Shown: piece after piece, positions 61,677 through 64,000 of the stretch
Layout: each line of letters opens with the position of its first letter
Position numbering within the stretch: the stretch's first letter is position 1
Assembly: GCA_038243635.1 (NCBI GenBank)
Contig: JBBSQW010000003.1
Span: forward strand, 62,001-126,000
DNA length: 64,000 nt
Source: Pseudopedobacter sp038243635
GTDB lineage: Bacteria > Bacteroidota > Bacteroidia > Sphingobacteriales > Sphingobacteriaceae
Reading direction: 5' to 3'
Notes under the pieces: generated by a model
Seen by the model: only the letters and a program-made list of their open reading frames with translations
Databases searched by the model: none
Told to the model about the DNA's origin: nothing
Translations under genes and position numbers: made by a program

Positions 61677-63911
61677 TTATTTTTTTGTTATAACACTTAA
61701 ACCGGCATCAATAAATTGGCCACCGGTGTGTTGCTTGCAATGTATCGCCAACACGTTCGTTGCATTTGGCTTAAGAGCATTCTTACTTTCTTTGCTTATT
61801 TCTACTAACGAATAATTACCAGTATAATTTCCAATGGTAGCCGCTTTTACACCATTAATATAAACCTCGCATTCATCATCATGATGGATGTATAGTTTCA
61901 AATCATCCAGATTAAAAGCCGATAAATCTCCTAACTTAAAGTCTTGCCTTAACCAGATATCATCTGTTTTCCACTCCGTTTTTATTACTGCACCTGGCGT
62001 TCCAACGCTACCGAAGCCACCCAAACCGCTTTTCCAAGATAAATCGGAAAACTGCGATTTCATCCAATTATCACTTGGTTTTTGGAAAGTATACTTCCAT
62101 TCTCTAGCTTCTTTTTCAGATGTTGGCAATACTGCAGTTAAGTTAATATAATCGTTAATGGCTCTTTCATTAGCAGCAATAATTTTATTGATATCACCTT
62201 TAACAATTTTTCTATCGTAAGTGATTAAACCGTTAAGCTCTACCTCTACATCAGTAATTTCTGTGTAAACGGCAGCGCTTAATCCATGATTGGTTTTGAA
62301 CAATGTTAAATCCGTGGCGAAATCGTCATACAAATTATTGTATTCTTCATCATTGTTAATCATTACGTAAGTGGGGCCAATTTTCCAGGTATGTCCCGGA
62401 ATAATATAACCAATCCCTCCGTACTCGCCGCAAGCTAAAGTTTGCGTTTTACTTGAACCAACGGAAGGTGGCGGATAGCTGTGAACGTCTAAAACATCGC
62501 CCACGCCAAAGTGAGTCCAACCGCTACCCTGATTTACCAATCGGCTTGGGTCTAACGTTTTAACTTTACTTACCAATTCTGGCGTATTATGCTGGCCTTG
62601 ACCTTCATTAAAAATTACCCAGCTTACAATACTTGGCGAGTTCCAATGTGTTTCAATCATTCGCTCCAGCTCCGACGAAAATGCTTCCTCGTCTAGCGCC
62701 ACTGGCTGATCTGTATAAGAATTTGATGACGGCATATCCTGCCACACCATAAGCCCTAACTTATCTGCCCAATAATACCAGCGTTGCGGCTCTACCTTTA
62801 TGTGTTTCCTTACCATGTTAAAGCCAAGTTTCTTAATCATCTTCAAATCATAACGTAAAGCTTCGTCTGTTGGGGCAGTATAAATACCATCAGGCCAGAA
62901 GCCTTGATCTAACGGCCCCATTTGAAATACGAATTTATTATTAAGGAACATTTTCTTGAAACCATCTTCTTCCCCAATAGAGATCTTACGCATTCCAAAA
63001 TAACTTGAAACTACATCTACTACTTTTTTACCATCCTTTATTACGATTTCTAAATCGTATAAAAAGGGGCTTTCGGGAGACCAAAGCTTAGCATCTGTGA
63101 TAGGCACCAATAATTCTATATTTGTTTTACCAGAAAAACGTTGAACAACATTGGCTCCATCTTTTACCGTGATATCAGCAATTAAATTATTGGACTGATT
63201 TAGCATATTTATCTTTAAATTTAGCACAGACTTGTCAATATCCGGCACCATTTTTACCTGATCGATGTGAGTTTCGGCAACAGGCTCTAACCATACTGTT
63301 TGCCAAATACCAGTTACAGAGGTGTACATAATACCTTGCGGATATAAGCTTTGCTTTCCTCTAGGGAAGCCGCCCTTATCTGTAGGGTCATATACTCTTA
63401 CGGCCACTTCTTGCGGACCTTTTTTATTCATTGCAGCTGTGATATCAAAGCTAAAAGCATCATATCCACCAGTATGCGAACCTACCCTTTTACCATTTAC
63501 AAATACTTCTGCCTCATAATCTACTGCTCCAAAATGCAACAATACACGTTGGTTCTTCCAATTAGAAGGAACGGTAAAACTTCTTTTATACCAAATGGTT
63601 TCGTGATGTTCCATTACACCAGAAAGTGCAGACTCGACAGGGAAAGGCACCAAAATAGATTTTGATAAATCCCCATTTGGAAGCGCTTCATTTTTATCAG
63701 TGGCTGGTTGGTACTGCCAAAGACCATTTAAATTCATCCATTTTTCTCTAACCAATTGTGGTCTTGGATATTCAGGTAAAACATGATCTGGATTTACGTC
63801 CTTAGCAAAATTGGTCATTAAAACGGCTTGCTTTGATTGCCATTGCTGTTGTGCTTTTGAAAAAAAAGGCATTGCAAAAAAAACCAATATTAAAATTCTT
63901 TTAATATTCAT
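61677..63911 (-). CDS. GH2 family glycosidase with C-terminal jelly-roll module
   Basis: This 744-residue protein has a signal peptide (1-20, ending FSKAQ). The GH2 sugar-binding domain (EYPRPQLVREKWMNLNGLW), Ig-like domain and TIM barrel are present, with acid/base Glu436 in WVIFNEGQG and nucleophile Glu496 in CGEYGGIG. A C-terminal module (~605-744; DDIWLRQDFKL, IHHDDECEVYINGVK, VLAIHCKQHTGGQFIDAG) is the same type as the one inserted in both DUF4965 proteins here. GH2 includes beta-galactosidases, beta-mannosidases and glucuronidases; the sequence does not settle which. It is the first gene of a two-gene operon with the GH127-type gene. Confidence 0.87.
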   Translation of the reverse strand: MNIKRILILVFFAMPFFSKAQQQWQSKQAVLMTNFAKDVNPDHVLPEYPRPQLVREKWMNLNGLWQYQPATDKNEALPNGDLSKSILVPFPVESALSGVMEHHETIWYKRSFTVPSNWKNQRVLLHFGAVDYEAEVFVNGKRVGSHTGGYDAFSFDITAAMNKKGPQEVAVRVYDPTDKGGFPRGKQSLYPQGIMYTSVTGIWQTVWLEPVAETHIDQVKMVPDIDKSVLNLKINMLNQSNNLIADITVKDGANVVQRFSGKTNIELLVPITDAKLWSPESPFLYDLEIVIKDGKKVVDVVSSYFGMRKISIGEEDGFKKMFLNNKFVFQMGPLDQGFWPDGIYTAPTDEALRYDLKMIKKLGFNMVRKHIKVEPQRWYYWADKLGLMVWQDMPSSNSYTDQPVALDEEAFSSELERMIETHWNSPSIVSWVIFNEGQGQHNTPELVSKVKTLDPSRLVNQGSGWTHFGVGDVLDVHSYPPPSVGSSKTQTLACGEYGGIGYIIPGHTWKIGPTYVMINNDEEYNNLYDDFATDLTLFKTNHGLSAAVYTEITDVEVELNGLITYDRKIVKGDINKIIAANERAINDYINLTAVLPTSEKEAREWKYTFQKPSDNWMKSQFSDLSWKSGLGGFGSVGTPGAVIKTEWKTDDIWLRQDFKLGDLSAFNLDDLKLYIHHDDECEVYINGVKAATIGNYTGNYSLVEISKESKNALKPNATNVLAIHCKQHTGGQFIDAGLSVITKK

Positions 63912-63951
63912 AATTGGAATAAATGGGTTTATAATTGTTAGGTCAAAAAGA

Positions 63952-63982
63952 CTAAGTTATAAATAGTTAAACGTTTTAGCAA
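63952..63982 (-). promoter_or_regulatory. Promoter with LacI-type operator for the GH2 operon
   Basis: Minus strand: TTG (63982-63980), operator CTAAAACGTTTAAC (63979-63966), six bases, then TAACTTAG (63959-63952), one mismatch from TAnnTTTG, with 20 bp between the elements. The GH2 ATG is 40 bp downstream. Confidence 0.58.
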
Positions 63983-64000
63983 TTCCCCAAAAAAAATATT

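Noticed and set aside
1..64000. CRISPR arrays, tRNA or rRNA genes, insertion sequences
   Set aside because: No regularly spaced repeats, cloverleaf-like sequences, rRNA-like stretches, transposase motifs or flanking terminal repeats were noticed on reading both strands by eye.

Overview
The window looks like a chromosomal segment of a Bacteroidota glycan degrader, most likely Sphingobacteriaceae (Pedobacter-like). This is inferred from SusC/SusD systems, SusE-type and fasciclin lipoproteins, a T9SS-type C-terminus, -33 TTG / -7 TAnnTTTG promoters and AT-rich DNA. No rRNA, tRNA, CRISPR array, transposase or origin was seen.

Layout. 2-526: 3' end of a LytTR response regulator. 753-7182: a GH78 rhamnosidase, a large SGNH esterase fused to discoidin and SusE/F-like modules, and a decayed SusE/F-like gene. 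7506-16031: a compact alpha-mannan utilisation locus (GH76, SusC, SusD, SusE, GH76). 16510-24015: the intracellular and regulatory part, with two ROK kinases, two LacI-type repressors, a GH125 exo-alpha-1,6-mannosidase and a FucP-type sugar permease. 24181-48050: a 24-kb run of 14 minus-strand genes with two SusC-SusD-fasciclin sets, four further surface lipoproteins, two GH92 enzymes and a GH43-type glycosidase. 48289-55690: two DUF4965 (glutaminase A-like) paralogues on either side of a third GH92. 55753-58950: an island of unrecognised and broken genes. 59094-63911: GH127-type and GH2 enzymes.

How it fits together. The likely substrate is fungal-type mannan or mannoprotein. Surface GH76 enzymes cut the alpha-1,6 backbone, SusCD/E import fragments, GH92 and GH125 remove mannose, the FHS permease imports the sugar and the ROK proteins phosphorylate it. 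Both GH92 enzymes of the long operon carry Gln where GH92 alpha-mannosidases have the catalytic acid Glu. This hallmark is known from enzymes that cleave mannose-1-phosphate linkages, so phosphomannan processing is proposed. The same operon encodes an alkaline-phosphatase-fold lipoprotein whose catalytic residues are missing.

Regulation. Eight copies of a 14-bp palindrome of consensus CTAAAWCRWTTTAG were found. Seven lie between or next to -33 and -7 promoter elements. They lie upstream of GH76, ROK1, LacI1, GH125, the permease, both DUF4965 genes (one site shared with a divergent GH92) and GH2. They tie most of the window, but not the start of the 24-kb operon, into one LacI-type regulon.
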